Assembly (NCBI GenBank): GCA_038216655.1
Contig: JBBQPZ010000005.1
Span: forward strand, 62,001 to 126,000
DNA from: JAFDWR01 sp038216655
Lineage (GTDB): Bacteria > Armatimonadota > Fimbriimonadia > Fimbriimonadales > Fimbriimonadaceae
Direction of reading: 5' to 3'
Length of the DNA: 64,000 nucleotides
Shown: one piece after another, positions 17,648 to 26,763 of the stretch
Layout: each line of letters starts with the position of its first letter
Position numbering within the stretch: the first letter of the stretch is position 1
Program-made: the position numbers and the translations under genes
Notes under the pieces: generated by a model
Told to the model about the DNA's origin: nothing
Databases searched by the model: none
The model's input: only the letters and a program-made list of their open reading frames with translations

Positions 17648-17669
17648 CCCCCAAAGGAACCCGAGAGAA

Positions 17670-20600
17670 TTACCCTCCCGAGACCTTTGACTTGTCCGGA
17701 TACGCCGGCTTCTTGTTGGGAAGCGGGGGCGTGTTCCTTAGCTTTTCGAGGATGACTTCGATCGCTTTCTCGAGCTGCGAGTCCTTGCCCGTTTGTCGCC
17801 AGAGGTAAGGGTCTATCGCGACATCGATGTCTGGATCGACGCCGTGGCCTTCGACGTCCCACGTTCCGTTAAACGGGTTGTAGAACGCGATGTCCGGCGA
17901 GTTCACCGAACCGCCGTCGACGAGCGGGAACGCTTGCGCGGCGACGAGGCCGCCCCAGGTTCGCTTGCCGATAACCGGTCCGAGCTTGCGGTGCTTGAAC
18001 AGCCAGGGGAACATGTCGCCGCCGGAGCCCGACATCTCATTGGCGAGCATCACCTTCGGACCGTAGATCGCGGCGCCTGGCGTGGGCCATTCCTTCCCGT
18101 AGCGCGGCAGGAAGTAGCCGTCGAGGGTCTTGCCCATCACGTCGACCATGTAGTCGTTGATGAGGCCGCCGTGGTTGAAGCGCTCGTCTACGATCACGCC
18201 GCCTTTGCCGATCTGGGCGAAGTAGTAGCGGGTGAATTCGACCCATCCGCCGACGTTGGTGTCTGGGACGTGGACGTATCCGATACGGCCGCCGGTGGCC
18301 TCCGCGACGCGGCGTCGATTGTCCTCGGTCCACGCCCGGTTCCGAAGGGCGTTCTCGCTGGGGGTCGGGACGACCACGACTTCTCGCGAACCAACGCCGT
18401 CCGGCGTCGGGCCGATCTTGAGCTTGACCTGCTTGCCGGCCTTGCCCTCAAGCGTCTCGTAGATGTCGTTCGAATCAAGCAGGTTCGAACCGTCGATCGC
18501 GAGCAGATACTCGCCCGCCTTGGCGTTCACGCCAGGTTGGGCGAGAGGAGCGTAGAGCCCCGGATTCCAGCGCTCGCCGTTGTAGACGCGCGTCAGGCGG
18601 TAATGGCCGTTCTCGAACGCGAAGTCGCAGCCGAGCAACCCGCCCGGGACGCCGCGCACGCCGGGGATGTCCCCGCCGCGGGCCCACATGTGGCCGATCG
18701 AGATCTCACCGGTCATGTCGGTGAAGAGGTAGTTCAGGTCACTGCGCGAGGCGACGTTGGCGAGGAACGGCGCATAGCGTCGCGCCATCGCGGCGGCGTC
18801 GATGCCGTGGAGGTTCGGGGCGTACAGGAGCATCGGCTCGTTGCGCCAGACTTCCTCGAACATCTGCTTCCACTCCGCCTTGGGGTCGATCTTGACCCGC
18901 ATGCCGGAGGTGTCGATGAGCCCTTCCCCGGGACCCGCCGGGGCGATCGTCGAGACGATGGAGTAACCCATGCCACCCGAGAGCAGCATCTTGCTACCAT
19001 CGGCGGAAACCGCCGCGCCGATCACGCCCTGGGCGAACGGCATCGGCTTGCGCGTGGCGAAGCTGAACTTGATCATCGTCACGCCCATTCCGGGAGAGAA
19101 GGGTGTCGCACGGATGCCACGCTGCATCGCGAAGAAGCTGCCCGGAGGGCCGGCGACCAGCCCGCCGTACACGCCCGTCGGCAACGGCACCGTGATGATC
19201 CGATCCTCAATGTTCTCGAGGTCGACGCGGACCTTACTGGCCGCAGCGGCGCCTCCGGCGGCTGCGCCCGGTCCTGGTCCCGGAGGAGGTCCGCCGGCAC
19301 CCGCTGTCTTAACCGGTTCTTCATCGCTTTGCGGCTGAAGCGGGTTCGGGCCGTCCTTGCTGAGCACGATCGCGTAGACGCTGCTCAGGATGTTCGGGTT
19401 GTTGTAGCTCGACAGATCGAGCCAACTCGCCGCCTCACCCACGTAGGTGCTGGCGGTGAAATAGAGGTGCTTGCCGTCGCGGTCGAAAATCGCGTTCTCG
19501 GCGTCCGCGAGTCCGTCGGTGACCTGGGTCGCTTTGCCGGTCTCGAGGCTGTACAGCATGACGACCTTCATGTGGCTCTCGGTATCCTTCACGTAGGTGA
19601 GCCACTTCGAGTCCGGCGACCAATCCGGGTTGATGCTTGCCCGAGGGTCAATGAAGATCGTCTTATCGACCTTGGTGTTCTTGCCGCTCGCGACGTCCAC
19701 GATCCAAGCCGTGCGGGCATGGTCGCTATAGACGAGCTTGGTCGAGTCCGGTGACCAGACCGGGCTGTAGTAGTAACGAACGGTGTCACCGAGATTCAGG
19801 AGTTTGGTCGCGCCACTGTTGGCGTCGACGAGGGCAAGCTGCTGCACGCCTTTCTCGTCGGTGATGAAGGCAATCGTCTTGCCATCCGGCGACCAGGCCG
19901 GATCGCGGCGATGCACGCCCTGCTGGTTTCCCACGGTTCGCGCGTCGCCCTTACTGGCAGGGACGGTGAAGACCCAACCGCGGGCGGAGAAGACCGCGCG
20001 CTGACCGGAGGGCGAGAGTCCGACGCCGTCGATGTCGCTAGCAACGCTTTTGAACTGCGGGCGAACCTCGGGGAAGTCGCCGTGGATCTGGATCGAGACC
20101 GGATGCTCGTCGTGGGTCTGCGGGTTGAAGATGTGGATGGAGCCGAGCTTTTCGTAGACGATCCCGTCGGGACCGGCGGAGGCCGACTTCAAATCGAAGC
20201 CCTCGCCCTTGATCTCCTCGGACACCTTGCCGGAGCCGGTGTCGTACGACCAGAGGCCGACAGGGCCACGCTTGTCGTCGAGGAAGAAGATCTTGTTGCC
20301 GACCCAAATCGGGTCATCGTGGTTCTCATCGCCGCGTGGGATTTCCTTCACCCGGGAGTCGGAGAGGTTGGCGATCCAAATCTTGGAGGCTTGGCCGCCA
20401 CGATAGCGCTTCCATCCTTCTTCCCACTTGCCGCCGGGGTTATAGGCGAGCTTCGTGCCGTCGGGGGAGTAGCAGCCGGTCGAGCCGGAAGGAAGGGGAA
20501 TCGCCTTGGGCACGCCGCCGTTGACCGAGACGGTGTAGAGCTGCGCGTAGTCGGTCGCCGATCGCATCGACGAGGCAAAAAGGACCGATTTCCCATCGGG

Positions 20601-20948
20601 CGCCCAGCCGAGGGCGACGTCCGGAGCCGGGTGATAGGTGAGTCGCTTGGGAACACCCCCGTCAACCGGAACGGTGAAGACGTCGGTGTTGCCGTCGTAC
20701 TGTCCGGTGAAGGCGATGGTCGAGCCATCGGGCGAGAAGATCGGATCGAACTCGCTGCCCGGAGCGGAGGTGAGGCGAACGGCGTTTCCGCCTTCGCGAG
20801 CGACCGACCACAGGTCACCGGCGAACGAGAAGACGATCTTCGTCTTGTTCATCGTCGGATGCTGCATCAGCAGCGGGTTGGCTCCAGGGTTGAATGATGG
20901 GTCTTGGAAAGACCCGTGCGCTACCAGAAACGCCGAGAGAAGAAGCAT
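17670..20948 (-). CDS. Tricorn-like S41 family protease, copy B
   Basis: A 1092-residue paralogue of the protease at 13305-16496 with the same order: signal peptide (MLLLSAFLVAHGSF), beta-propellers with W-SPDGK repeats, a Gly/Pro/Ala-rich loop (AGGPPPGPGPGAAAGG) at about 545-570, PDZ domain, and S41 core with nucleophile in GSGGDMFPWLF (Ser at about 975) and GHMWARGGD. It has its own leaderless-type promoter, TAAGAT 6 nt before the ATG, almost the same as that of copy A, and its own terminator at 17611. The duplication is old: the copies differ throughout. Confidence 0.9.
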   Translation of the reverse strand: MLLLSAFLVAHGSFQDPSFNPGANPLLMQHPTMNKTKIVFSFAGDLWSVAREGGNAVRLTSAPGSEFDPIFSPDGSTIAFTGQYDGNTDVFTVPVDGGVPKRLTYHPAPDVALGWAPDGKSVLFASSMRSATDYAQLYTVSVNGGVPKAIPLPSGSTGCYSPDGTKLAYNPGGKWEEGWKRYRGGQASKIWIANLSDSRVKEIPRGDENHDDPIWVGNKIFFLDDKRGPVGLWSYDTGSGKVSEEIKGEGFDLKSASAGPDGIVYEKLGSIHIFNPQTHDEHPVSIQIHGDFPEVRPQFKSVASDIDGVGLSPSGQRAVFSARGWVFTVPASKGDARTVGNQQGVHRRDPAWSPDGKTIAFITDEKGVQQLALVDANSGATKLLNLGDTVRYYYSPVWSPDSTKLVYSDHARTAWIVDVASGKNTKVDKTIFIDPRASINPDWSPDSKWLTYVKDTESHMKVVMLYSLETGKATQVTDGLADAENAIFDRDGKHLYFTASTYVGEAASWLDLSSYNNPNILSSVYAIVLSKDGPNPLQPQSDEEPVKTAGAGGPPPGPGPGAAAGGAAAASKVRVDLENIEDRIITVPLPTGVYGGLVAGPPGSFFAMQRGIRATPFSPGMGVTMIKFSFATRKPMPFAQGVIGAAVSADGSKMLLSGGMGYSIVSTIAPAGPGEGLIDTSGMRVKIDPKAEWKQMFEEVWRNEPMLLYAPNLHGIDAAAMARRYAPFLANVASRSDLNYLFTDMTGEISIGHMWARGGDIPGVRGVPGGLLGCDFAFENGHYRLTRVYNGERWNPGLYAPLAQPGVNAKAGEYLLAIDGSNLLDSNDIYETLEGKAGKQVKLKIGPTPDGVGSREVVVVPTPSENALRNRAWTEDNRRRVAEATGGRIGYVHVPDTNVGGWVEFTRYYFAQIGKGGVIVDERFNHGGLINDYMVDVMGKTLDGYFLPRYGKEWPTPGAAIYGPKVMLANEMSGSGGDMFPWLFKHRKLGPVIGKRTWGGLVAAQAFPLVDGGSVNSPDIAFYNPFNGTWDVEGHGVDPDIDVAIDPYLWRQTGKDSQLEKAIEVILEKLRNTPPLPNKKPAYPDKSKVSGG

Positions 20949-20988
20949 ACGGCGATCTTAGCGGATTTGGGCGGGACGTGGGGGGTCG

Positions 20989-22731
20989 TTAGGGCTTCTG
21001 GTTCGTTGTTGTTCGGGGTTCGGGTTGGTTTGGATTGGTTCGGATGGTGGTCCTCAGCCACTCCTTGAGACTCTGCCATTGGGCGGCAGTTTTGGGCTCG
21101 GGCTGGTGATTCCGTCCCAGCCTCCGGGAGGCCGCCTTGATGGCGTCCTTTCCCACGACTGGATCATCGAAGAACATGTCCAGGGTGGTGAGCACTCGTC
21201 TCTCATAGCGAGTGCCGGAAAGTTCGTCGGGCTGGCTTGCGAGGGGCAAAATCAAGTCTTGCTTAAGCTTCGGCGCGGATCGTCGGATCGCCTTTACCAA
21301 GGCGCTCCACACGCGGTCGTCATTTGAACCAGGACAGACCCATGCGAGATGCCCCGCTGGTTCGTTTGCGGGCAGTCCCTCAAGGGACTCTGCCAGGAGG
21401 GTGTTAAAGAGGGCACGGTCGAGAATGAATATATAGCGAAGGGCATCTCCGCGCTGAGCAAATATTGGAGAATTGGCTCCGATGCGAAGCAACTCAAGCC
21501 TTTTCACCACTGTCAATTTGGACTGGCTTATGGATTCGCTAGCCGGCTCGTTATTCACGCCTGGTTGCATAGTTCTTCGGTAGGCTCTCTCGATAAGTTC
21601 GGGATGCTTATTCAGAATTGCCCCAAAGACCGGGAGAGATGCCGTCCCGATAAACTCGCCCCGATACTTTCGCAATTCGACGGCGTTGTCTAGCAGATAC
21701 TCGTCGAGTTTCCCGGCCTTCTTGGCGCGATACCATTTCTCGACGTAAGGTTTGGTGAGTGGCCGGATCGGGAAGATGATCTCGTTTTGCGATATGTGCT
21801 GAAGAAGTTGTTCGCATGCCCAGTTCATGGACACGATCCACTCTCCTCCCATGTTGATGCCTATGAAGTAGCTCCGCGTGAGCCCGGGGTCACTCAGATG
21901 ATCCATTAGGGCCGGGACTGCTTCTAAACCCAAGTTCAGAACTTTCACGTAACGGGGGTCCACGTGACTGTTTGGCTGCCACATGTCTATTTGAGTGGCG
22001 TTGGTGAGATCGGCTACGGCCGCCTCTGGCGTGCCCGGTTTCGTGTCCCATTGCCGGACACTCCCACGGACTGCTTTGATCAGCTCGGGAAGCTTCATGG
22101 AGCCCACAAGCGTCCACGGATCCTGGTTCAGACCGGTTGACTGGAGCTTGGTGAGGTGCTTGAGAATTGCCTTGCGGTCAGAGCCCGGCTTCAGCAGTTC
22201 ATTCATGTAATGCAGCTTGATTTCGCGGGCGACGTCCCCGACGAGGCCGCGTGTCTCTTCGACGTTGCTAATGATCCAGGCGCGATCCGCGGCCAGAAGC
22301 GTCTTAGCGAACTCATGGCGACCGGCGATTTCGCTCATGATTCCCGCGCAGAGAATCGTGTGCTCGGTGAAGTTCTGATTCGAATAGTCCCCGCCGTCCA
22401 CCTGATTGACCACATCTGGCGACCAATCGACGACCAGAATCCCCGTGGCCTTCGGATCGGTATTTGTGATGTAGCCCTGGTACGTCTCGCTTCCTTGCAG
22501 ATAGTTGCCGGGGCCAACGCCTTTCGGGTCGGTGAAACCGATGCCAACATACTGTTTACCCGTCGTTCCCGACCAATAGGGGAGGGGAATCAGGATCGGT
22601 CGCGAGGTCTCGCTGAGCTCCGGCATGTCCAGGTCGCGCCAGAGCTTAACCGCCGTCGCGAGATCGCGATCCTCTGTTGAAGGTTGCCCAGAAAGCAGAG
22701 ACAAGCCGAGAGCCGCGATGGGCCAGATCAC
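20989..22731 (-). CDS. Large secreted protein of unknown function
   Basis: About 580 residues. I place the start at GTG 22731, ten codons inside the longest frame, because GATACT lies 6 nt before it and the protein then opens with a short hydrophobic export signal (IWPIAALGLSLLSG). The body is mixed alpha/beta with many Trp and Leu, and no motif I recognise. The C-terminus is a Pro/Thr/Asn-rich tail (NPNQPEPRTTTNQKP). The stop lies 40 nt after the start of the protease gene in the same direction, but that gene has its own promoter. No function can be named. Confidence 0.7.
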   Translation of the reverse strand: MIWPIAALGLSLLSGQPSTEDRDLATAVKLWRDLDMPELSETSRPILIPLPYWSGTTGKQYVGIGFTDPKGVGPGNYLQGSETYQGYITNTDPKATGILVVDWSPDVVNQVDGGDYSNQNFTEHTILCAGIMSEIAGRHEFAKTLLAADRAWIISNVEETRGLVGDVAREIKLHYMNELLKPGSDRKAILKHLTKLQSTGLNQDPWTLVGSMKLPELIKAVRGSVRQWDTKPGTPEAAVADLTNATQIDMWQPNSHVDPRYVKVLNLGLEAVPALMDHLSDPGLTRSYFIGINMGGEWIVSMNWACEQLLQHISQNEIIFPIRPLTKPYVEKWYRAKKAGKLDEYLLDNAVELRKYRGEFIGTASLPVFGAILNKHPELIERAYRRTMQPGVNNEPASESISQSKLTVVKRLELLRIGANSPIFAQRGDALRYIFILDRALFNTLLAESLEGLPANEPAGHLAWVCPGSNDDRVWSALVKAIRRSAPKLKQDLILPLASQPDELSGTRYERRVLTTLDMFFDDPVVGKDAIKAASRRLGRNHQPEPKTAAQWQSLKEWLRTTIRTNPNQPEPRTTTNQKP

Positions 22732-22842
22732 GCTCTGAGTATCCGACAAATTGGACGGCACGATTCAGAATTCCGGATGATTGTCAACACTTTTCCTCTT
22801 CAATACTCCAACACTCCATGCTTCCCTAGCTTTTCGTTGAGG

Positions 22843-22969
22843 TATAGTCACGACTTGAGGCCTTTATGGCTGCGTTTGCCGTTGACTGGAGCTTCCCAAG
22901 GGAAGCTGCACTGAGCGGCCGACACGCTGGCAAGGCCTCATATAGCTACGGAGGCTTTAGACTTTTCGC
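22843..22969 (+). promoter_or_regulatory. Promoter and structured leader of rpsO
   Basis: TATAGT (22843-22848) can serve as -10 with a start near 22855. The following RNA has a closing stem TGAGGCCTT (22856-22864) with AAGGCCTCA (22932-22940), and an inner hairpin AGCTTCC-CAAG-GGAAGCT (22890-22907). A GGAGG lies 15 nt before the ATG, rather far. S15 controls its own mRNA through unrelated leader structures in several phyla, so this is a candidate S15 leader. A competing reading is TAGACT 6 nt before the ATG giving a leaderless mRNA. Confidence 0.5.
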
Positions 22970-23251
22970 ATGCCGCTCGACAAGACGCTCAAAACTCAGA
23001 CGATCACGGACAACGCTCGGGTAGAAGGGGACACCGGTTCCGCCGAAGTTCAAATCGCGATCATGCATGCCCGGATCCAACAGATCACGGGACACCTGAA
23101 GACCAATAAGAAGGACTTCCACTCGCTCCGCGGGTTGCAGATCCTCGTTGGCAAGCGCCGCCGACTCGAAGGATTCCTTCGACGCAAGGACATTGCGCGC
23201 TACCGCGCGCTCATGTCCAAGCTTGGTATCCGCGAAGTCAAGCCCCGTTAA
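22970..23251 (+). CDS. rpsO: 30S ribosomal protein S15
   Basis: A 93-residue protein, slightly longer than the usual 88-89. Conserved S15 segments are present: GDTGSAEVQIAIMHARI, ITGHLKTNKKDFHSLRGL and the C-terminal KRRRLEGFLRRKD. It binds the central domain of 16S rRNA early in 30S assembly. It forms an operon with pnp, which starts 13 nt downstream, the classic rpsO-pnp arrangement. Confidence 0.97.
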   Translation: MPLDKTLKTQTITDNARVEGDTGSAEVQIAIMHARIQQITGHLKTNKKDFHSLRGLQILVGKRRRLEGFLRRKDIARYRALMSKLGIREVKPR

Positions 23252-23264
23252 CGGAGGCAACTGA

Positions 23265-25694
23265 ATGATCCATACCCACGAATTCGAGGTGGGGGGCAAG
23301 ACCCTTTCTCTCGAATCTGGCCGCGTCGCCAAGCAAGCTGGTGGCGCTGTTCTACTAGGCATGGGCGAAACCGTCATCCTTGGCGTAGCCACGATGTCGG
23401 AGAACGCTCGCGACCTTGACTTTCTTCCCCTTGTCTGCGACTACGAAGAGCGCAAATACTCTGTAGGCAAGATCCCCGGCGGCTTCATGAAGCGCGGTGG
23501 ACGACCGTCTGAAAAGGCCGTCCTCACCAGTCGTTTGATGGACCGACCGATCCGACCGCTTTTCCCGAAGGGCCTTCGCAACGACATCCAGGTTATCTCG
23601 ATGCCGTTCGCGGTAGACCAGGAGTGCCCGCCCGATGTCCTCGCGATCAACGCGGCCGGCGCGGCGCTCGCCGTCAGCGACCTTCCCGCTTCCGCGGTGG
23701 TTGCCGGCGTCCGTGTGGGACGCATCGACGGAGAGTTCATCCTCTTCCCGAGCATCCAACAGATTAAGGATTCCGATCTCGACCTCGTCGTCGCCGGTCA
23801 CAAGGGCGCGATCTCCATGGTCGAAGCCGGAGCCAGCGAAGTCACTGAAGAAGTGATGATCGAGGCGCTGAAGTTCGCTCACAAGGCGATCGTTCTCATC
23901 GCCACCGAGTTCGAAAAGTTTGCCAAGAAGGCCGGAAAGCCCAAGCGCGTCGTCGCCCTGCACGCCATCGACGAGGACCTGAAGAAGGCGATCAAGAAGG
24001 AGCACGGCAAGGACATCGCTAAGGCGCTCATCCAGAGCAACAAGGCCGTCCGCGAGTCTGCCCTCGATGACCTGAAGAAGGACATCGTCGCCAAACTCAA
24101 GCCGAAGTATGAAGGCAATGCCGACATCCTGAAGCAGCTTCCCGAGGCCGTTGACGGCGTCGTGAAGGGCACGGTTCGCGAGCTCATCATCGAGAAGGAT
24201 CAGCGCCCCGATGGCCGCAAGCTGGACGAGATTCGTCCGCTCGAAGCGATCGCCGGTCTGCTCCCGAAGGTGCACGGCTCCGGACTCTTCACTCGTGGTC
24301 AGACTCAGGTCATGACCGTCGTCACGCTCGGTCTTCCCAACGAAGGCCAGAAGATGGACGGACTCGAGGATGAAGTCGACAAGCGCTACATGCACTTCTA
24401 CAACTTCCCGGCCTACTCGGTCGGTGAGGTTCGCCCGATGCGCGGTCCCGGTCGCCGAGAAATCGGCCACGGCGCCCTCGCCGAGCGCGCGCTTCGCAGC
24501 GTGATTCCTCTCGACGACCCCGACTTCCCGTACACCCTCCTGCTCATCTCCGATGTGCTCGAGTCGAACGGTTCGACGTCGATGGCTTCGGTCTGCGGCT
24601 CCACTCTCGCCCTTATGGACGCGGGTATCCAGATCAAGGCACCGGTCGCCGGAATCGCCATGGGTCTCATGTCCGACGGCAAGGTCTTCAAGGTCCTTAC
24701 CGACATCATCGGCATGGAAGATTTCTGCGGCGACATGGACTTCAAGGTTGCCGGAACGCGGGATGGTATCACTGCCCTGCAGCTCGACACCAAGCTCGAC
24801 GGTATCCCCGAGGAAGTGCTCGCCCGAGCGCTGAATCAGGCGAAGACCGCGCGCTTCCAGATTCTCGACGTCATCGTCGCGGAGATCGCCGAGCCTCGTG
24901 CCACGGTCGCCGATACGGCTCCGACGGTTACGACGATCAAGATCAACCCCGAAAAGATCGGTGCCGTCATCGGCCCGGGCGGCGCGGTTATCAAGAAGAT
25001 CACCGGCACCACCGGCGCATCGGTTGACATCCAGCAGGATGGAACCGTGCTCGTCGGCGGCAACAATGCCGAACAGGTGCAGGCGGCGATCGCGATGATC
25101 AAGGGCCTTACCGACGAAGTCGCGCTGGGATCGGATTTCTCCGGTCCGGTCACGCGAATCATCGGTCGCGGCGTGTTCGTCGAGTACATGCCGGGTCGCG
25201 AAGGAATGGTCCCCAAGGATCACATCACCGCGAAGGAGATCGGCCGCATCGAAGAGGTCGTCAACATGGGCGACGTGCTGAACGTGCGCGTCCACGAAGT
25301 CGACGGCATGGGCCGCATCAACCTCACCGCGCTTGGCATCAAGCAGGACCTTCCTTCGCTGGAAGGGAATGAGAATGCGACGCCTCCTCCGCCCGGACAG
25401 GGTGGCGGCGATCGTGGCGGACGCGGCGGTGGTGACCGAGGCGGTCGTGGCGGCGGCGGAGATCGCGATCGAGGTGGCCGAGGCGGCTACTCCGGACGCG
25501 GTGGCGGCGATCGGGATCGCGGTAACGACCGCGGCGATCGTGGCGGCTACAGCGGCCCGCGAGACGCGGTGGTCGAGTCCAACGGTGGCGGCGACGCCCC
25601 GGCGGCCCGAGCCCCCGAAGTCCCCGACGCCTTTCCCCAGCGCAACCGCGCCGAGGAAGACGACACGAACACGCGCTTCCGACCCCGACGCTAA
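23265..25694 (+). CDS. pnp: Polyribonucleotide nucleotidyltransferase
   Basis: An 809-residue PNPase, a phosphate-dependent 3' to 5' exoribonuclease. Two RNase PH-like domains (about 1-220 and 310-545) flank a helical domain; then a KH domain (KINPEKIGAVIGPGGAVIKKITG) and an S1 domain (GPVTRIIGRGVFVEYMPGREGMV). The last 100 residues are unusual: a repetitive Gly/Arg/Asp stretch (DRGGRGGGDRGGRG, then GYSGRGGGDRDRG) like an RGG box, which can bind RNA and favour condensates. The start has GGAGG at the proper distance, so translation is conventional. A strong terminator follows. Confidence 0.97.
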   Translation: MIHTHEFEVGGKTLSLESGRVAKQAGGAVLLGMGETVILGVATMSENARDLDFLPLVCDYEERKYSVGKIPGGFMKRGGRPSEKAVLTSRLMDRPIRPLFPKGLRNDIQVISMPFAVDQECPPDVLAINAAGAALAVSDLPASAVVAGVRVGRIDGEFILFPSIQQIKDSDLDLVVAGHKGAISMVEAGASEVTEEVMIEALKFAHKAIVLIATEFEKFAKKAGKPKRVVALHAIDEDLKKAIKKEHGKDIAKALIQSNKAVRESALDDLKKDIVAKLKPKYEGNADILKQLPEAVDGVVKGTVRELIIEKDQRPDGRKLDEIRPLEAIAGLLPKVHGSGLFTRGQTQVMTVVTLGLPNEGQKMDGLEDEVDKRYMHFYNFPAYSVGEVRPMRGPGRREIGHGALAERALRSVIPLDDPDFPYTLLLISDVLESNGSTSMASVCGSTLALMDAGIQIKAPVAGIAMGLMSDGKVFKVLTDIIGMEDFCGDMDFKVAGTRDGITALQLDTKLDGIPEEVLARALNQAKTARFQILDVIVAEIAEPRATVADTAPTVTTIKINPEKIGAVIGPGGAVIKKITGTTGASVDIQQDGTVLVGGNNAEQVQAAIAMIKGLTDEVALGSDFSGPVTRIIGRGVFVEYMPGREGMVPKDHITAKEIGRIEEVVNMGDVLNVRVHEVDGMGRINLTALGIKQDLPSLEGNENATPPPPGQGGGDRGGRGGGDRGGRGGGGDRDRGGRGGYSGRGGGDRDRGNDRGDRGGYSGPRDAVVESNGGGDAPAARAPEVPDAFPQRNRAEEDDTNTRFRPRR

Positions 25695-25711
25695 GTCGAG
25701 TCGGAATGCGT

Positions 25712-25749
25712 AGAGGGCAGCAAGCTTTAGCTTGCTGCCCTCTTGTTAT
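25712..25749 (+). terminator. Terminator of rpsO-pnp
   Basis: A 14-bp perfect stem (AGAGGGCAGCAAGC and its complement) with a TTTA loop, followed by TGTTATTT. It lies 18 nt beyond the pnp stop. Confidence 0.9.
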
Positions 25750-25789
25750 TTGCGATGATCACTTACGCTTTACCATTCCGGACGTTGGG

Positions 25790-25912
25790 TGTTGTCATCC
25801 CGAAGGATGTTTGTGCCGAGGGATCTGACGGTCAGTACTCCTTGCTCGCTGTCCCCTGACGAAGCTGTCCTTGGGAGACGAGCAAAAAGCAATGACCGTC
25901 GGGTTTCTCCAC
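25790..25912. repeat. Dispersed inverted-repeat element
   Basis: In the 350-bp gap after pnp, TCTGACGGTCAGTACTCC-TTGCTCG (about 25828-25850) is mirrored by CGAGCAAAAAGCAATGACCGTCGGG (about 25880-25904), giving arms of roughly 25-30 bp. The TTGTCATCCCGA start and GACCGTCGGGTTTCTCC end recur in altered form at 48171, 52646 and 63829. No gene is credible in 25750-26045. Confidence 0.5.
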
Positions 25913-26045
25913 TCCGACGCGTCCAACCGGGGTTCCATCCTACGAGCAGGGTGGGCGTTCGGCGACTCACGGGAGTCTGACTGGATTGTCGGCAAATCCA
26001 CGGCGGCTACCGTATAAATACTTGCCCTGATTGTGGCAAGCGCTC

Positions 26046-26693
26046 CTAGAGGGACTCCTTTGGACCCAGGAACCGAGGTTGTCGGTTGAGGATGTGCAAA
26101 TCGAGCCAGACCAAGCTGCGGGCTCCGACTTCGCGGACATACGTCCAGGGCGACACCGAATGGGGAACCGGCTCGGTCTGGAAACCGACCGCATCAATCC
26201 CCTCGCTCTTCGCAATGTAGAGGGCGCGGGGGAGGTGGAAGTCGTCGGTGACGATCGCGCATCGCTGAATACCGAAGATCTTCTTCGCCCGGATGATCGA
26301 GTCGAGCGTTCGGAATCCAGCGTAGTCGAGGACGATCGCGGTCGATGGCACACCACGGGCGATCAGGGACTCGCGCATCGCGGTCGGCTCATCGTAGCTC
26401 TTCGTTCCGTTGTCGCCACTCACGAGCAGCTTGATCACCTTTCCACTTCGGTACAGACTTGCGGCGGCGTCCATGCGGTGCTCGAAGTAGGGGTTCTTCG
26501 CCGCACCCAAGTAGGGCGCCGAACCGAGCACGATCGCGACCGGTTCGGCGGGGATTTGATCCGTGCGCGTGTAGATGGAGCCGTTTGCCTGGGAGAGCAC
26601 GGAGTAGTTGGTCAACCCGACAAAGGCGATCACCGAGAGGACCGAGACGCCGGTGATCTTAAGAATTCGTCTCCCCCATTTTCGCACTGCCAT
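26046..26693 (-). CDS. SanA-like DUF218 membrane-anchored protein
   Basis: A 215-residue protein with one N-terminal transmembrane helix (ILKITGVSVLSVIAFVGLTNY) and a DUF218/YdcF-type domain: AIVLGSAPYLG, then LLVSGDNG, then YAGFRTLDSIIRAKKIFGIQRCAIVTDDFHLPRALYIA. It matches the SanA group, linked in Enterobacteria to cell-envelope barrier function and vancomycin resistance at high temperature; the biochemical role is unknown. AGGATAA immediately precedes the ATG and may be a weak ribosome site. Confidence 0.85.
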   Translation of the reverse strand: MAVRKWGRRILKITGVSVLSVIAFVGLTNYSVLSQANGSIYTRTDQIPAEPVAIVLGSAPYLGAAKNPYFEHRMDAAASLYRSGKVIKLLVSGDNGTKSYDEPTAMRESLIARGVPSTAIVLDYAGFRTLDSIIRAKKIFGIQRCAIVTDDFHLPRALYIAKSEGIDAVGFQTEPVPHSVSPWTYVREVGARSLVWLDLHILNRQPRFLGPKESL

Positions 26694-26763
26694 TTATCCT
26701 GCAACATCCGAGCGAGAGGCGAAGTGCCGGTTGACGTTTCCATTTTTCGAGAGCCATGGTTGC

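Noticed and set aside
17298..17690. Open frame in the gap between MOSC and protease genes
   Set aside because: It is formed by the palindromic element and the terminator; no protein-like pattern.
17793..19754. A 653-codon open frame on the plus strand opposite Tricorn-like copy B, and similar frames opposite copy A (13362-14714)
   Set aside because: Same mirror effect of high-GC codons; no start signal, and the opposite-strand protease is unmistakable.
23355..25295. A 646-codon open frame on the minus strand opposite pnp
   Set aside because: It lies entirely antisense to a certain pnp gene, its composition (Asp/His/Arg/Val/Leu) is the mirror of GC-rich codon use, and it has no recognisable motif or promoter.
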